DNA of 64,000 nt from Anaerorhabdus sp036636695 (GCF_036636695.1 NZ_JAVWNW010000007.1), one strand, 5' to 3'; positions 8,964 to 17,148 are shown, counted from the first letter of the stretch. Notes: generated from the sequence alone by a model not told the origin. Made by a program: numbers and translations.

Positions 8964-9509
8964 TTGAAAGTAAAATGTGAAAAATGTAAACAAAATATGA
9001 ATAAGAGTATCGCTTCAGCATTTGAAGAATACCATGTTGGTTACATTCAATGTGATGAATGTAAAAAGAAAAACTCTCGCTATATTAGCGAAAGTGATTT
9101 ACTAATGTATTTTGCATGTAGCGCTTCATTATATACAGTTGCCGTTATTGCAATCTACTTCCTTTTTAACCTTATGAGCACACTTGGTGCATGGGTAATT
9201 TATGGAATATTTATCTTTTTATTTGCTGGTATGTATTTCTTAACAAAATATATCTCATATTATATCTATATTATGGCCCCTTTCAAAAAAGGATGGCAAG
9301 ATAAAAAGCTTGACGAAGATGCTCCTGGAATTGCAAAACGAATGAAATGGCAATTTATTATGTTTTTGTTAGTTGCATTGATGTTTGGATCACAACCTAC
9401 ATTAATTATGTACTGTTTCATTTTGTTAATTGCATTTATTATTTTAATCGGTATTAAAGTAAAACTATGTTTACGTAATGAAAGAAATCAACTTGCAGCT
9501 AAAAAATAA
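8964..9509 (+). CDS. Zinc-ribbon-like membrane protein of unknown function
   Basis: About 181 residues. The N-terminus has two Cys-x2-Cys pairs (CEKC and CDEC), suggesting a small zinc ribbon. Three or four hydrophobic segments follow (around YFACSASLYTVAVIAIYFLF, WVIYGIFIFLFAGMYFL and FIMFLLVALMFG) and a basic C-terminal tail. Family not recognised. A GTG at 8955 would lengthen it by three codons, but AGGTG at 8953-8957 is well placed for the TTG at 8964, so I prefer that start. It ends at a terminator shared with the convergent peroxidase gene. Confidence 0.6.
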   Translation: MKVKCEKCKQNMNKSIASAFEEYHVGYIQCDECKKKNSRYISESDLLMYFACSASLYTVAVIAIYFLFNLMSTLGAWVIYGIFIFLFAGMYFLTKYISYYIYIMAPFKKGWQDKKLDEDAPGIAKRMKWQFIMFLLVALMFGSQPTLIMYCFILLIAFIILIGIKVKLCLRNERNQLAAKK

Positions 9510-9534
9510 AAAAACAGTAGAACACTGTTTTTTT
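9508..9534. terminator. Bidirectional terminator
   Basis: Stem AAAAAACAGT / ACTGTTTTTT with a 5-nt loop. A run of T on both strands lets it end both the plus-strand membrane gene and the convergent DyP peroxidase gene. Confidence 0.75.
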
Positions 9535-10483
9535 ATTTAATTTCTCCTGATGCAATTTTATCAATTTGTTCATAGCTTGGAACAAAAAATAAATTACCTG
9601 TAATTGGTGTAAAGAAATCTAAGATACTATCATGAGTATCTTTTTCATTTCCTTCAAACATATGTTGAAGCATTTGAAGTGTAATTGAGAAATCTTTTGA
9701 ATATCCTAAAAAATAACTTCCAAAAATATTTTTTGACGCCTCAGCAAATGCGATATTAGCGCGCATAATTTTAACTTCTTCACCTGCTTTGTCATGTGCT
9801 TTTGAAATTTCAGTATGTGCATTGCTTGGTTTCTTATCCGCTGATAATTCTAAATCATTTTCTTTTATTCGACCTACAACTAATTCTTGTTGTTCAACGG
9901 TTAAAGTATTCCATAAATCTAAATCAAAACTATATTTTTGTGCAAGTACATAAGTACCATCTTTATATGGATCGTTATCAGCATCAATATAAACAACATC
10001 TTTTGCCTCTTCACTATCTGGATTTTCTGTACCATCAACAAATCCAAATATAGCTCTTCCGTCACGGAAACGGAATCCATGGGTTTCATCAACTGCATCA
10101 ATAACATCTTTTAGTAACATATGAATGACTACCATCATTTCATAGCACACATCCATTTTTTCTGCACGGATATGGAAAAATAAATCACCTGCTGTACTAA
10201 CTGCTGTTTTTGTCATTCCTTTTATTTCACTGAATCGCTTAAGTTCATTTGGTTTTTCAGCTTGTGGAAACAATCTTTCCCAAGCATCAGCACCTATTCC
10301 CATTGAAAACTTAAAGTTATCATAAGGAAAACGAATTTTCATACTATTAATTGTAGGATGAAGTCTTTCACAAAAATCTTTAAATGTTTCCACAATCTCA
10401 CTTGTTGCAACATCTTTCTTAAAATTCACAGTACAAAGTATTGTACTTTGTGCTTGTTCTGGTATTACATCTTGATATTTCAT
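9533..10483 (-). CDS. DyP-type heme peroxidase
   Basis: 316 residues. The family motif GFVDGTENP holds the catalytic Asp of the GxxDG motif, preceded by GFRFRDGRAIF. A histidine-containing segment (SNAHTEISKAHDKAG) supplies the probable heme ligand and the C-terminal half has the usual ferredoxin-like fold signs (NIFGSYFLGYSKDFSITLQML). No signal peptide is seen, so it should be cytoplasmic. The C-terminus does not look like an encapsulin-targeting peptide and no encapsulin gene is nearby. It is a single gene with a strong GGGAGG ribosome binding site and an inverted repeat in its promoter region, and probably handles peroxide stress. Confidence 0.9.
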   Translation of the reverse strand: MKYQDVIPEQAQSTILCTVNFKKDVATSEIVETFKDFCERLHPTINSMKIRFPYDNFKFSMGIGADAWERLFPQAEKPNELKRFSEIKGMTKTAVSTAGDLFFHIRAEKMDVCYEMMVVIHMLLKDVIDAVDETHGFRFRDGRAIFGFVDGTENPDSEEAKDVVYIDADNDPYKDGTYVLAQKYSFDLDLWNTLTVEQQELVVGRIKENDLELSADKKPSNAHTEISKAHDKAGEEVKIMRANIAFAEASKNIFGSYFLGYSKDFSITLQMLQHMFEGNEKDTHDSILDFFTPITGNLFFVPSYEQIDKIASGEIK

Positions 10484-10506
10484 AGTTAATTACCTCCCAA
10501 ATTTCT

Positions 10507-10528
10507 AAATTAATTATTCTATTAATTT
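10507..10528. promoter_or_regulatory. Inverted repeat upstream of the DyP peroxidase gene
   Basis: AAATTAAT, six bases, ATTAATTT: a perfect 8-bp inverted repeat 24 nt before the start codon, where an operator would be expected. It is AT-only, so chance is possible. It does not fit the PerR box well. Confidence 0.3.
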
Positions 10529-10595
10529 GTCTTCATTTCAATAAACATGCTCAAGACTTGTAATCTAGGCTATAGTTATAGTTTATAGTCATCAT

Positions 10596-10630
10596 TTAAA
10601 AGTAAAAGACACTTCAGTTCGAAGTGTCTT
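10596..10630 (-). terminator. Terminator of the mglBAC operon
   Basis: Perfect 10-bp stem AAGACACTTC / GAAGTGTCTT with a 5-nt loop, then TTACTTTT on the minus strand, 12 nt after the mglC stop. Confidence 0.85.
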
Positions 10631-10642
10631 AGCGTATAAATA

Positions 10643-11635
10643 TTATTTTTTAGCTGTATATTTACGAATATCTAATGCAACAGCAATGATAATAACTAGA
10701 CCTTGAGCAATGAATTGATAAGAAGTATCTACTCCTAAATATTGCAAAGAAGTCTTCATTAATTCAAATACTAGTACCCCTAATAAGATACCTTGAACTT
10801 TACCTACACCACCTGTTGTTGAAACACCACCGATAGTACAAGCGGCAATGGCTTCAAGTTCATAACCTAAACCTAAGTTAACTGATGCACCACCTGACTT
10901 CGCAGCTAATAAGAAGCCCGCAAAACCATACATCAAACCAGCAAGTGTATAGATACGAAGTTTAGCAGCAGTTGTATTAACACCTGATACTTCAGCAGCA
11001 TTTTCATTACCACCGATTGCGTACATATATTTACCATGACGAGTTTTATTATATAAGAACCAAAATAATAAACCCATAACAATTGCAATAATTAATAACC
11101 ATTTTAATTTATAGAATCCTAAGTCAATACCACCTGTTGCTAGCGTAGTATAGTCTTTTCTCAATCCCCCGATTGGATCAGCCCCTGAATAAACTAAGTT
11201 AATTCCATAAACAATTGTTTGCATACCTAAAGTTGCTAGGAATGGTGGAACTTTTAAATAAGATACTACAGCACCATTGAGTAATCCAAAGAACGCTGTT
11301 ACTAAAACTACAATAAGGAATACAACAATAAGTGGCATTTGAGGAAGATTTTGAAAGAATTTATCTGTGTAATCAGCACGTTGTAATAATGTACATGCTA
11401 ATACTCCTCCAAGACCTACTAAACGTCCAGCTGACAAGTCTGTTCCTTTTGTGATTAAACATCCACTGACACCAAGAGCAATGATGAAACGTGGTGCAGT
11501 ATTTGATGCGATATTGTTGAAGTTGTTCATTGTGAAGAATCCTTTTTGTGTGAATCCAACATATAGAACTAATACAAACAATAAAAGTACGATCGCATTA
11601 TTACTTAAAAAATTCTTTATTTTTTTTGCATCCAT
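10643..11635 (-). CDS. mglC: Galactose/methyl-galactoside ABC transporter permease MglC
   Basis: 330 residues with about eight to ten membrane segments, the AraH/RbsC/MglC permease family. Typical motifs are NFNNIASNTAPRFIIALGVSGCLITKGTDLSAGR cut short here to GTDLSAGR, YAIGGNENAAEVSGVN and CTIGGVSTTGGVGKV. It forms the membrane channel for sugar import energised by MglA. It is the last gene of mglB-mglA-mglC, 19 nt after mglA. Confidence 0.93.
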   Translation of the reverse strand: MDAKKIKNFLSNNAIVLLLFVLVLYVGFTQKGFFTMNNFNNIASNTAPRFIIALGVSGCLITKGTDLSAGRLVGLGGVLACTLLQRADYTDKFFQNLPQMPLIVVFLIVVLVTAFFGLLNGAVVSYLKVPPFLATLGMQTIVYGINLVYSGADPIGGLRKDYTTLATGGIDLGFYKLKWLLIIAIVMGLLFWFLYNKTRHGKYMYAIGGNENAAEVSGVNTTAAKLRIYTLAGLMYGFAGFLLAAKSGGASVNLGLGYELEAIAACTIGGVSTTGGVGKVQGILLGVLVFELMKTSLQYLGVDTSYQFIAQGLVIIIAVALDIRKYTAKK

Positions 11636-11654
11636 AATTTATCCTCTACTTCCC

Positions 11655-13163
11655 TTACATATATTTCGTAGCTAGATTCATTACATTTTCTTGAGTTGCT
11701 TCAGCACCTTCTAAGATTCCCGTAACTCTACCTTCGCACATTACCATAACACGATCACTCATACCAAGTAATTCTGGCATTTCTGATGAAATCATGATAA
11801 TTGATTTTCCTTGTTTAGCCAAATCTGCAATAATTGTATAAATTTCATACTTAGCACCTACGTCAATACCACGTGTAGGTTCATCCAAGATGAGAATATC
11901 AGGATTATTTGCTAACCAGCGACCAATAATAACTTTTTGTTGATTTCCACCTGATAAAGACTGAATTTGTGTTTTAGTACTTGGTGTTTTAATACTCATT
12001 TTACGAATATTTTCATTTACCAATTCTTCTAGTTTTTTGTTATTTAAGACAAATCCCATATCAATGTATTTATCCAAAGAAGCAACACCAACATTATCTG
12101 AAATAGATAATACTCCGAAAATTCCGGTTGCACGACGATCTTCTGTCAATAATGCAATTCCTTTTTTTATCGCATCACGCGGACGTTTAATTTTAATAAC
12201 TTCATTTTTGTACTTTACTGTCCCCGAAACTATATGTCGAACACCAAATATAGCTTCCATAAGTTCAGTACGTTGAGCTCCAACTAATCCTCCAATACCT
12301 AAGATTTCCCCTTTGCGTAAATCAAAGTTAATATCTTTAAATGATTTTGGATTAATTGATGTAAAATCTCTAACCTCTAGACAGACATCACTTGGAATAT
12401 TCTCTCTAGGAGGGAAACGATTAGTTAATTCACGACCAACCATTCTCTTAATAATTAAATCAGTCGTCAATTCACTTGAAGGCCAAGTACCAACATACGT
12501 ACCATCACGCATGATTGTTACTTCGTCAGAAATCTTTAAGATTTCTTCCATTTTATGAGAAATATAAATAATCGATACACCATTAGCTCTTAACTTATTG
12601 ATTATATCGAATAATCCTTCTACTTCATTTTCAGTTAATGATGACGTTGGTTCATCCATAATTACAACTTTTGCTTTCACCGAAACAGCTTTCGCAATTT
12701 CTACAGATTGCATATTTGAAACTGATAATTCTGAAAGTTTCATTTTAGGATTAAAGTTCATATTAACTTCTTTTAATAGTGCTTCAGTATCTGCATACAT
12801 TTTTCCATGGTCGATAATTTTTAGTGGACCAATATTTTTAGTTGGAAAGCGTCCACAGAAAATATTTTCCGCTATACTTCTATCAAGAATTGGTTGTTGT
12901 TCTTGTTGCACCATTGCAATACCACGCATCAAAGCATCGTGTGTGTTTTTAATTTCTACAGGTTGTCCTTCAAAAATTACTTCTCCGCTATCTTTAGAAT
13001 AGATACCGAACAAACATTTCATTAATGTTGACTTACCAGCACCGTTTTCACCCATAAGAGCGTGAACAGTTCCTGGTTTTACATTTAATGATACACCATC
13101 TAGTGCTTTAACACCTGGGAAGCTTTTACTTATATTTTTCATTTGTAAAATATAATCACTCAT
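11655..13163 (-). CDS. mglA: Galactose/methyl-galactoside ABC transporter ATPase MglA
   Basis: 502 residues with two tandem ABC domains. The first has Walker A GENGAGKST, signature LSVSNMQSVEIAKA and Walker B VVIMDEPTSSLT. The second has a degenerate Walker A (GGLVGAQRTEL), an intact signature LSGGNQQKVIIGRW and Walker B ILILDEPTRGIDVG. This one-degenerate-site pattern is normal for the RbsA/MglA family. It sits on the inner face of the membrane with MglC. The gap to mglB holds an internal terminator, so mglA and mglC are probably made at lower levels than the binding protein. Confidence 0.94.
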   Translation of the reverse strand: MSDYILQMKNISKSFPGVKALDGVSLNVKPGTVHALMGENGAGKSTLMKCLFGIYSKDSGEVIFEGQPVEIKNTHDALMRGIAMVQQEQQPILDRSIAENIFCGRFPTKNIGPLKIIDHGKMYADTEALLKEVNMNFNPKMKLSELSVSNMQSVEIAKAVSVKAKVVIMDEPTSSLTENEVEGLFDIINKLRANGVSIIYISHKMEEILKISDEVTIMRDGTYVGTWPSSELTTDLIIKRMVGRELTNRFPPRENIPSDVCLEVRDFTSINPKSFKDINFDLRKGEILGIGGLVGAQRTELMEAIFGVRHIVSGTVKYKNEVIKIKRPRDAIKKGIALLTEDRRATGIFGVLSISDNVGVASLDKYIDMGFVLNNKKLEELVNENIRKMSIKTPSTKTQIQSLSGGNQQKVIIGRWLANNPDILILDEPTRGIDVGAKYEIYTIIADLAKQGKSIIMISSEMPELLGMSDRVMVMCEGRVTGILEGAEATQENVMNLATKYM

Positions 13164-13192
13164 TGTTATTCCTCCCTAGTAGGTTCTTTTCT

Positions 13193-13225
13193 TGAAAAAT
13201 TAAGTGTGCGCTGAGGCACACTTAA
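13193..13225 (-). terminator. Attenuating terminator between mglB and mglA
   Basis: Perfect 10-bp stem TTAAGTGTGC / GCACACTTAA with a 6-nt loop, followed on the minus strand by TTTTTC. It lies between two genes of one transporter, where partial termination would keep the binding protein in excess. Confidence 0.8.
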
Positions 13226-13250
13226 TTTTGTAATCCATTATAAATTATAA

Positions 13251-14312
13251 CTATTTGAATTCTGCAGCGTTAGCAGGAGTAACTTTAACATAGTCTACCC
13301 AGTAGTATGTATCAAGTTTTTCACCATTAACAGCTTTGATAGCAGCGTCTACAGCTTGATGAGATTGTCCGATATGGTCATTTAATACTGTACCAGTCAT
13401 TCCACCAGTTGAAACTAATTCAACAGCTTCAGCAAGAGCATCAACACCTACTAAGTAGATATCTTTTCCAACTGTACGGTTAGCAGCAGCGATTGCTTGA
13501 GCAGCTCCTAAAGCCATTCCATCATTGTTACAGAATACAACTTCAACTTTGTCGCCGTATTTTGTTAAAGCGTTAGCAACGATTTCTTGACCTTTTGCTT
13601 GGTCCCAGTCACCACGTTGTTCATCTAATTTTTCAACACCTAATCCAGAAGATTCTTTGTATTGAGAAATTGAGAATTCTGTACGATATTTAGCATCTAC
13701 GTTTTCAGGATCTCCAACAACCATTACATATTGAAGAACACCATCACCATTTAAATCACCTTTGTTTTCAAGGTCAGCAATAATTTCCCCTTGGAATTTA
13801 CCAGATTGACGAGCATCAGCTCCAACATAAGTGTACATATCAGCATATGGGTCAGTAGCTTTTCCATCAGCATCTCTATACATGTTCATATCTTCTTCAG
13901 ATGGTTCACGGTTGATGAAGATACAAGGTTTGTTTGCTTCTTTACATTTTTCAATTACTGTTGCAGCAGATGTAGATTGAACTAAGTTAATGATTAGAAC
14001 ATCATAATCTTGAGCGATAAAGTTATCGATTTGATTTGTTTGTTCAGCTTGGTCATTCTTACCATCTTGAATTGTAACGTTGTACTTAACTTGATCATTG
14101 CTTAATGAATCAAAATAAGATTGAATTTCGTTACGGTAAAGTGTCATAAAGTTGTCATCAAATTTATAAATTGATACTCCAACGTTTACTTCTTTTGCAG
14201 CTCCTCCAGTAGTCCCAGCAGTTCCTGCAGGTGTTTCGCTTGGTTTAGCTGGTGCACTTGAGCATCCAACTAATGCCATTGCTGCGATTAATAAAGCTAT
14301 AAGTTTCTTCAT
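13251..14312 (-). CDS. mglB: Galactose/glucose-binding lipoprotein MglB
   Basis: 353 residues. Signal peptide and lipobox (ALVGC, Cys17) anchor it to the outer face of the membrane. A short Ser/Pro/Gly linker precedes a periplasmic-binding-protein fold of the ribose/galactose type. Motifs close to MglB are VGVSIYKFDDNFM, LIINLVQSTSAATVIEKC, FINREPSEEDM, VVGDPENVDAKYRT and NNDGMALGAAQAI. It delivers galactose, methyl-galactoside or glucose to MglAC. It is the first gene of the operon and divergent from the LacI-type regulator. Confidence 0.93.
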   Translation of the reverse strand: MKKLIALLIAAMALVGCSSAPAKPSETPAGTAGTTGGAAKEVNVGVSIYKFDDNFMTLYRNEIQSYFDSLSNDQVKYNVTIQDGKNDQAEQTNQIDNFIAQDYDVLIINLVQSTSAATVIEKCKEANKPCIFINREPSEEDMNMYRDADGKATDPYADMYTYVGADARQSGKFQGEIIADLENKGDLNGDGVLQYVMVVGDPENVDAKYRTEFSISQYKESSGLGVEKLDEQRGDWDQAKGQEIVANALTKYGDKVEVVFCNNDGMALGAAQAIAAANRTVGKDIYLVGVDALAEAVELVSTGGMTGTVLNDHIGQSHQAVDAAIKAVNGEKLDTYYWVDYVKVTPANAAEFK

Positions 14313-14339
14313 TATTTCCTCCCGTATACTTTCACGTTT

Positions 14340-14382
14340 TGTATACGCTTACATCATAAAACAATTCAAACTATTCCGTCAA
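14340..14382 (-). promoter_or_regulatory. mglB promoter with overlapping cre/LacI-type operator
   Basis: On the minus strand -35 TTGACG (14377-14382), an 18-bp spacer and -10 TATGAT (14353-14358). Immediately downstream, at 14340-14353, is TGTAAGCGTATACA. It fits the CcpA cre pattern with one mismatch and is also the general shape of a LacI-family operator. Its position at the start site would block initiation. Confidence 0.65.
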
Positions 14383-14416
14383 CAAACTTAATGATTTTTT
14401 GTGTGAACTTTGTGAT

Positions 14417-14428
14417 GTTTAGTAAAAC
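14417..14428. promoter_or_regulatory. Candidate GalR operator 1
   Basis: GTTTAGTAAAAC, with a TTTA-G-TAAA core related to the second site 85 nt away. It lies upstream of the mglB -35 box. Confidence 0.4.
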
Positions 14429-14512
14429 TATTTTTAATATTTTTACAACACCATTGATAAACGCCTATATAAAGGCACTTTCCATGCTACCAATATTAAA
14501 ATTATTCAATAT

Positions 14513-14523
14513 GTTTACTAAAC
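14513..14523. promoter_or_regulatory. Candidate GalR operator 2
   Basis: GTTTACTAAAC is a perfect 11-bp palindrome ending 3 nt before the -35 box of the regulator gene, consistent with autoregulation. Confidence 0.45.
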
Positions 14524-14526
14524 GAA

Positions 14527-14555
14527 TTGACAATCCTCTTTTTTTACGATAAATT
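14527..14555 (+). promoter_or_regulatory. Promoter of the LacI-type regulator gene
   Basis: Perfect TTGACA (14527-14532), 17-bp spacer, TAAATT (14550-14555), 26 nt before the ATG. Confidence 0.75.
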
Positions 14556-14581
14556 GAAAATATTCAAGGGAGAAATGTTTT

Positions 14582-15604
14582 ATGGCCACAATTCGTGATG
14601 TTGCAAAAGCTGCAAATGTATCAATTTCAACAGTATCAAGAGTCTTAAATTATGACCCATCACTAAATGTACCTGAAAGTACAAAGAAGAAAGTATTTGA
14701 AACAGTTGAAAAAATGGGATACATAAAAAAAGATATCAAAATGAAAAATAACTATACTCGACAACGTGTTGGAATCGTTCAATGGTATACAAATGAAAAA
14801 GAATTAACTGATCCATTCTACCATTCAATACGTGTAGGAGTTGAATCAACTCTTCACAATAACAACATAGAAATTGTTCGATCATTTAGAAATGATGCAC
14901 AATATTTTACAAAACTTGAAGGTATGGATGGCATTATTTGTATTGGTAAATTTAGTAAAACTGAAATAGCTGAGTTTCGAAAAATAACTGATAAAATTAT
15001 TTTTATCGATATGTTCATGGACAAAATTTATGTAAACACAATTGTCATGGATGTTCAAAATGCAATGAAAGATGCAGTTGAGTATCTAATTTCTTTAGGA
15101 CATCGTAGAATTGCTTTCCTTGGTGGTATTGAATATACTACTGACGGATTGCAATACCGCGACCAACGAAAATTTTATTTTGAAAAATATTGTTCACAAT
15201 ACAATGTCGAATATTTGCGTTATATTCGCGAGGAAGAATTCACTACTGAATCCGGTTATAAAATGATGAAATCATTACTATCTCAGCCTAAATTACCTAC
15301 CGCCGTATTTTGTGCAAATGATCCAATTGCTTTTGGTGCTTTGAATGCATTAAGTGATGCTGGATTAAATGTACCCGATGACATTTCACTGATTGGATTC
15401 AATAATGATCCAACATCTGCTTATGCTAATCCACCACTTACAACAATTAATGTTCCATCAGAAAAAATGGGAGAATTCAGTGCACAATTTCTCGCCATGT
15501 TCTTAAAACAAAAGAAGATTTACCCAATGATGTCGATGGTTCCTTGTGAACTCATTATTCGCCAATCATGTGGTAAACCTAAATCATCATTATCTTGGAT
15601 GTAA
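14582..15604 (+). CDS. galR: LacI-family transcriptional regulator, probable galactose regulator
   Basis: 340 residues. The N-terminal helix-turn-helix (MATIRDVAKAANVSISTVSRVLNY) and hinge helix are complete. The effector domain is of the periplasmic-binding-protein type (AFLGGIEYTTDG, AVFCANDPIAFGALNALSDAG, SLIGFNNDP). It is divergent from mglBAC and close to galK/galM, so galactose or a phosphorylated derivative is the likely inducer; this is inference from context. Its start follows GGGAGAAATGTTTT. An IS element begins directly after its stop codon, but the protein has normal length and appears intact. Confidence 0.85.
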   Translation: MATIRDVAKAANVSISTVSRVLNYDPSLNVPESTKKKVFETVEKMGYIKKDIKMKNNYTRQRVGIVQWYTNEKELTDPFYHSIRVGVESTLHNNNIEIVRSFRNDAQYFTKLEGMDGIICIGKFSKTEIAEFRKITDKIIFIDMFMDKIYVNTIVMDVQNAMKDAVEYLISLGHRRIAFLGGIEYTTDGLQYRDQRKFYFEKYCSQYNVEYLRYIREEEFTTESGYKMMKSLLSQPKLPTAVFCANDPIAFGALNALSDAGLNVPDDISLIGFNNDPTSAYANPPLTTINVPSEKMGEFSAQFLAMFLKQKKIYPMMSMVPCELIIRQSCGKPKSSLSWM

Positions 15605-15655
15605 AAACTCACTTTAAACTATACCCCGTGTCAAGTACACGGAAATAAAAACGCC

Positions 15656-15685
15656 TGATGAGATTTAAAAAATCTCATCTTTTTT
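15656..15685. terminator. Terminator at the orfB end of the IS
   Basis: Perfect 10-bp stem GATGAGATTT / AAATCTCATC with a 3-nt loop and T6 on the plus strand; the minus strand also ends in T-rich sequence. It can stop transcription from galR and from the transposase. Confidence 0.8.
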
Positions 15686-16574
15686 ATACAAAGATAACTT
15701 CAGGTAAATACGGAACAGGTAAGTATTGCTTTGGACTAATCAAATATTGATCATATTCATTTGGAGTTAAGTTGTTCAGTCCTTTTTGTGGTCTATCATA
15801 ATTATAGTAGCTAATATAATCAATCAGGTGTTGACCTAATTGTGCATAGGTTCTACATTCATTTAAATAGGTTTCTGTTTTAAGTATTGCGAAGAATGAT
15901 TCTTGCGGAGCATTATCCCAACAGTTGCCTCGGCGAGACATAGATTGAAATAGATTGTTTTCTTTTAATAGGTATTGATAAGCGATACTTGTATAATGAC
16001 AGCCTTGATCACTATGAATGGTAATTTGTACATCGAAATCAGTTCTATAATTATCAATCAGATTTCCTACTGTTTTCAATACAAACTCTTGGTGTAAGGT
16101 TAATGATATTTGCCAAGACAATATCATTTTCGTTGTTGAATCTTTAATTGCTGATAAATAAGCTCTTTTACCATTTCCAAATGTTAAATAAGTAATATCT
16201 GTTAATAGTACTTTTTTTGACATTCCTTGATTGAAACAACGAGCTACTCTATTTGAATATGTTTTATTAGATTGATTTGCTCTAATCATTGCTTTTACTG
16301 GATTAATTTTTCTTATTGGACAAACTAAACCATATTTCTTCATTAAACGCCTTATTTTCTTTAGATTCATGATAATTCCATGAGTTCTTTCAATCCGCAA
16401 TTTAATCTGAATAGCTCCTTTTTTCCATGTTTTATAATCATACGCTTCTTTGATTAACTCATAATCAGATGCATCTTGAGTATCTTTTTTTAACCGCATA
16501 TCAGCATTTCTTAAATAAGTGTAATAGCCACTTCTTGATACCTTTGCGATTTCACACATTTGTTTTATGTTCAA
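15684..16574 (-). CDS. IS3-family transposase OrfB (catalytic part)
   Basis: 296 residues from the TTG at 16574. The -1 frame stays open upstream through the end of orfA, so the natural product is probably an OrfAB fusion. The rve integrase core shows the DDE triad: VLLTDITYLTF, IHSDQGCHYTS and NCWDNAPQESFFAILKTE. An HTH_21-like segment sits at the start (CEIAKVSRSGYYTYL). It cuts and joins DNA during transposition. No stop codon interrupts it, so the element may still be active. Confidence 0.9.
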   Translation of the reverse strand: MNIKQMCEIAKVSRSGYYTYLRNADMRLKKDTQDASDYELIKEAYDYKTWKKGAIQIKLRIERTHGIIMNLKKIRRLMKKYGLVCPIRKINPVKAMIRANQSNKTYSNRVARCFNQGMSKKVLLTDITYLTFGNGKRAYLSAIKDSTTKMILSWQISLTLHQEFVLKTVGNLIDNYRTDFDVQITIHSDQGCHYTSIAYQYLLKENNLFQSMSRRGNCWDNAPQESFFAILKTETYLNECRTYAQLGQHLIDYISYYNYDRPQKGLNNLTPNEYDQYLISPKQYLPVPYLPEVIFV

Positions 16575-16603
16575 TTTATTAGTTCTTTTGCAGCTTATTC
16601 TTC

Positions 16604-17044
16604 TTATGATTTCGAATTTTTGACTCTGGATAAGCGAGCTGCTTCCTTTTCTTCCAGAGCCTGGATTTTTTTTATGAAATCATTTTCCTGCTCGAGATAT
16701 TCTGCTCTATTTTTATAATATTGGAGCTCTTCCTCTACGCTTTTAAATTCAAGTTTTACATTCTTTGGTCTTCCTGAACCCGTTACTCTTGCGAATCCTT
16801 CTGATCTTTGATTTTGTTTCTCAAACTGACGTATTGCACTATTTATGCGTGTCTTTCCTAATACTTGATACGGAATTCCTGCTTCTATAAATATTTGGAT
16901 TGGTTTAATTCCTTTACTATGTTTTTCGACTATTATTTCTTTAAACTCATTTGTAAATACGATTTGTGTTTCTGTAATTTTCTTTATGTACTGATTTCCT
17001 TTTAAATAATCTATTGTTTCCTTACTGAATCGATTTTTCCCCAT
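16604..17044 (-). CDS. IS3-family transposase OrfA (DNA-binding part)
   Basis: 146 residues with an HTH region (GIKPIQIFIEAGIPYQVLG) and a C-terminal leucine-zipper-like coiled coil (EEELQYYKNRAEYLEQENDF). This is the longer OrfA form of the IS150 group. It binds the inverted repeats and dimerises. A run of eight A at 16666-16673 in its coding strand lies where the -1 frame is open through into OrfB, a plausible site for programmed frameshifting. Confidence 0.85.
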   Translation of the reverse strand: MGKNRFSKETIDYLKGNQYIKKITETQIVFTNEFKEIIVEKHSKGIKPIQIFIEAGIPYQVLGKTRINSAIRQFEKQNQRSEGFARVTGSGRPKNVKLEFKSVEEELQYYKNRAEYLEQENDFIKKIQALEEKEAARLSRVKNSKS

Positions 17045-17060
17045 ATCTTCTCACCCTTTC

Positions 17061-17118
17061 TTTTAGTATACTAAAAACCCATAAGGCTCACACGTTTTTT
17101 TCGTGTCTACCTTATGGG
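17061..17118 (-). terminator. Insulating hairpin and palindrome upstream of orfA
   Basis: On the minus strand CCCATAAGG (17110-17118) and an inner ACACG arm pair with CGTGT and CCTTATGGG (17078-17086), followed by TTTTT: an intrinsic terminator facing into the transposase genes. Right after it is the perfect 16-bp palindrome TTTTAGTATACTAAAA (17061-17076), a possible promoter or operator. Confidence 0.65.
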
Positions 17119-17148
17119 GTATAGTTTACTTTGCAGTGAGTTTTATTT

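Larger units (their letters stand above)
15604..17144 (-). mobile_element. IS3-family insertion sequence (IS150-like group)
   Basis: About 1.54 kb bounded by imperfect inverted repeats. The tips share AAAACTCACT, and after a 5-nt length difference both ends carry TAAACTATACCCC (15615-15627 and, inverted, 17116-17128). It encodes two overlapping-frame transposase parts with an A8 slippery run. It lies exactly between the stop codons of the convergent galR and galK genes. No convincing target-site duplication is visible. Each subterminal region holds a strong hairpin, apparently insulating the transposase from outside transcription. Confidence 0.88.

Noticed and set aside
9533..10483. Encapsulin cargo peroxidase
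   Set aside because: No encapsulin gene is adjacent and the C-terminal tail does not resemble a targeting peptide.
12598..13002. 134-codon plus-strand frame
   Set aside because: Antisense to mglA with no start signal.
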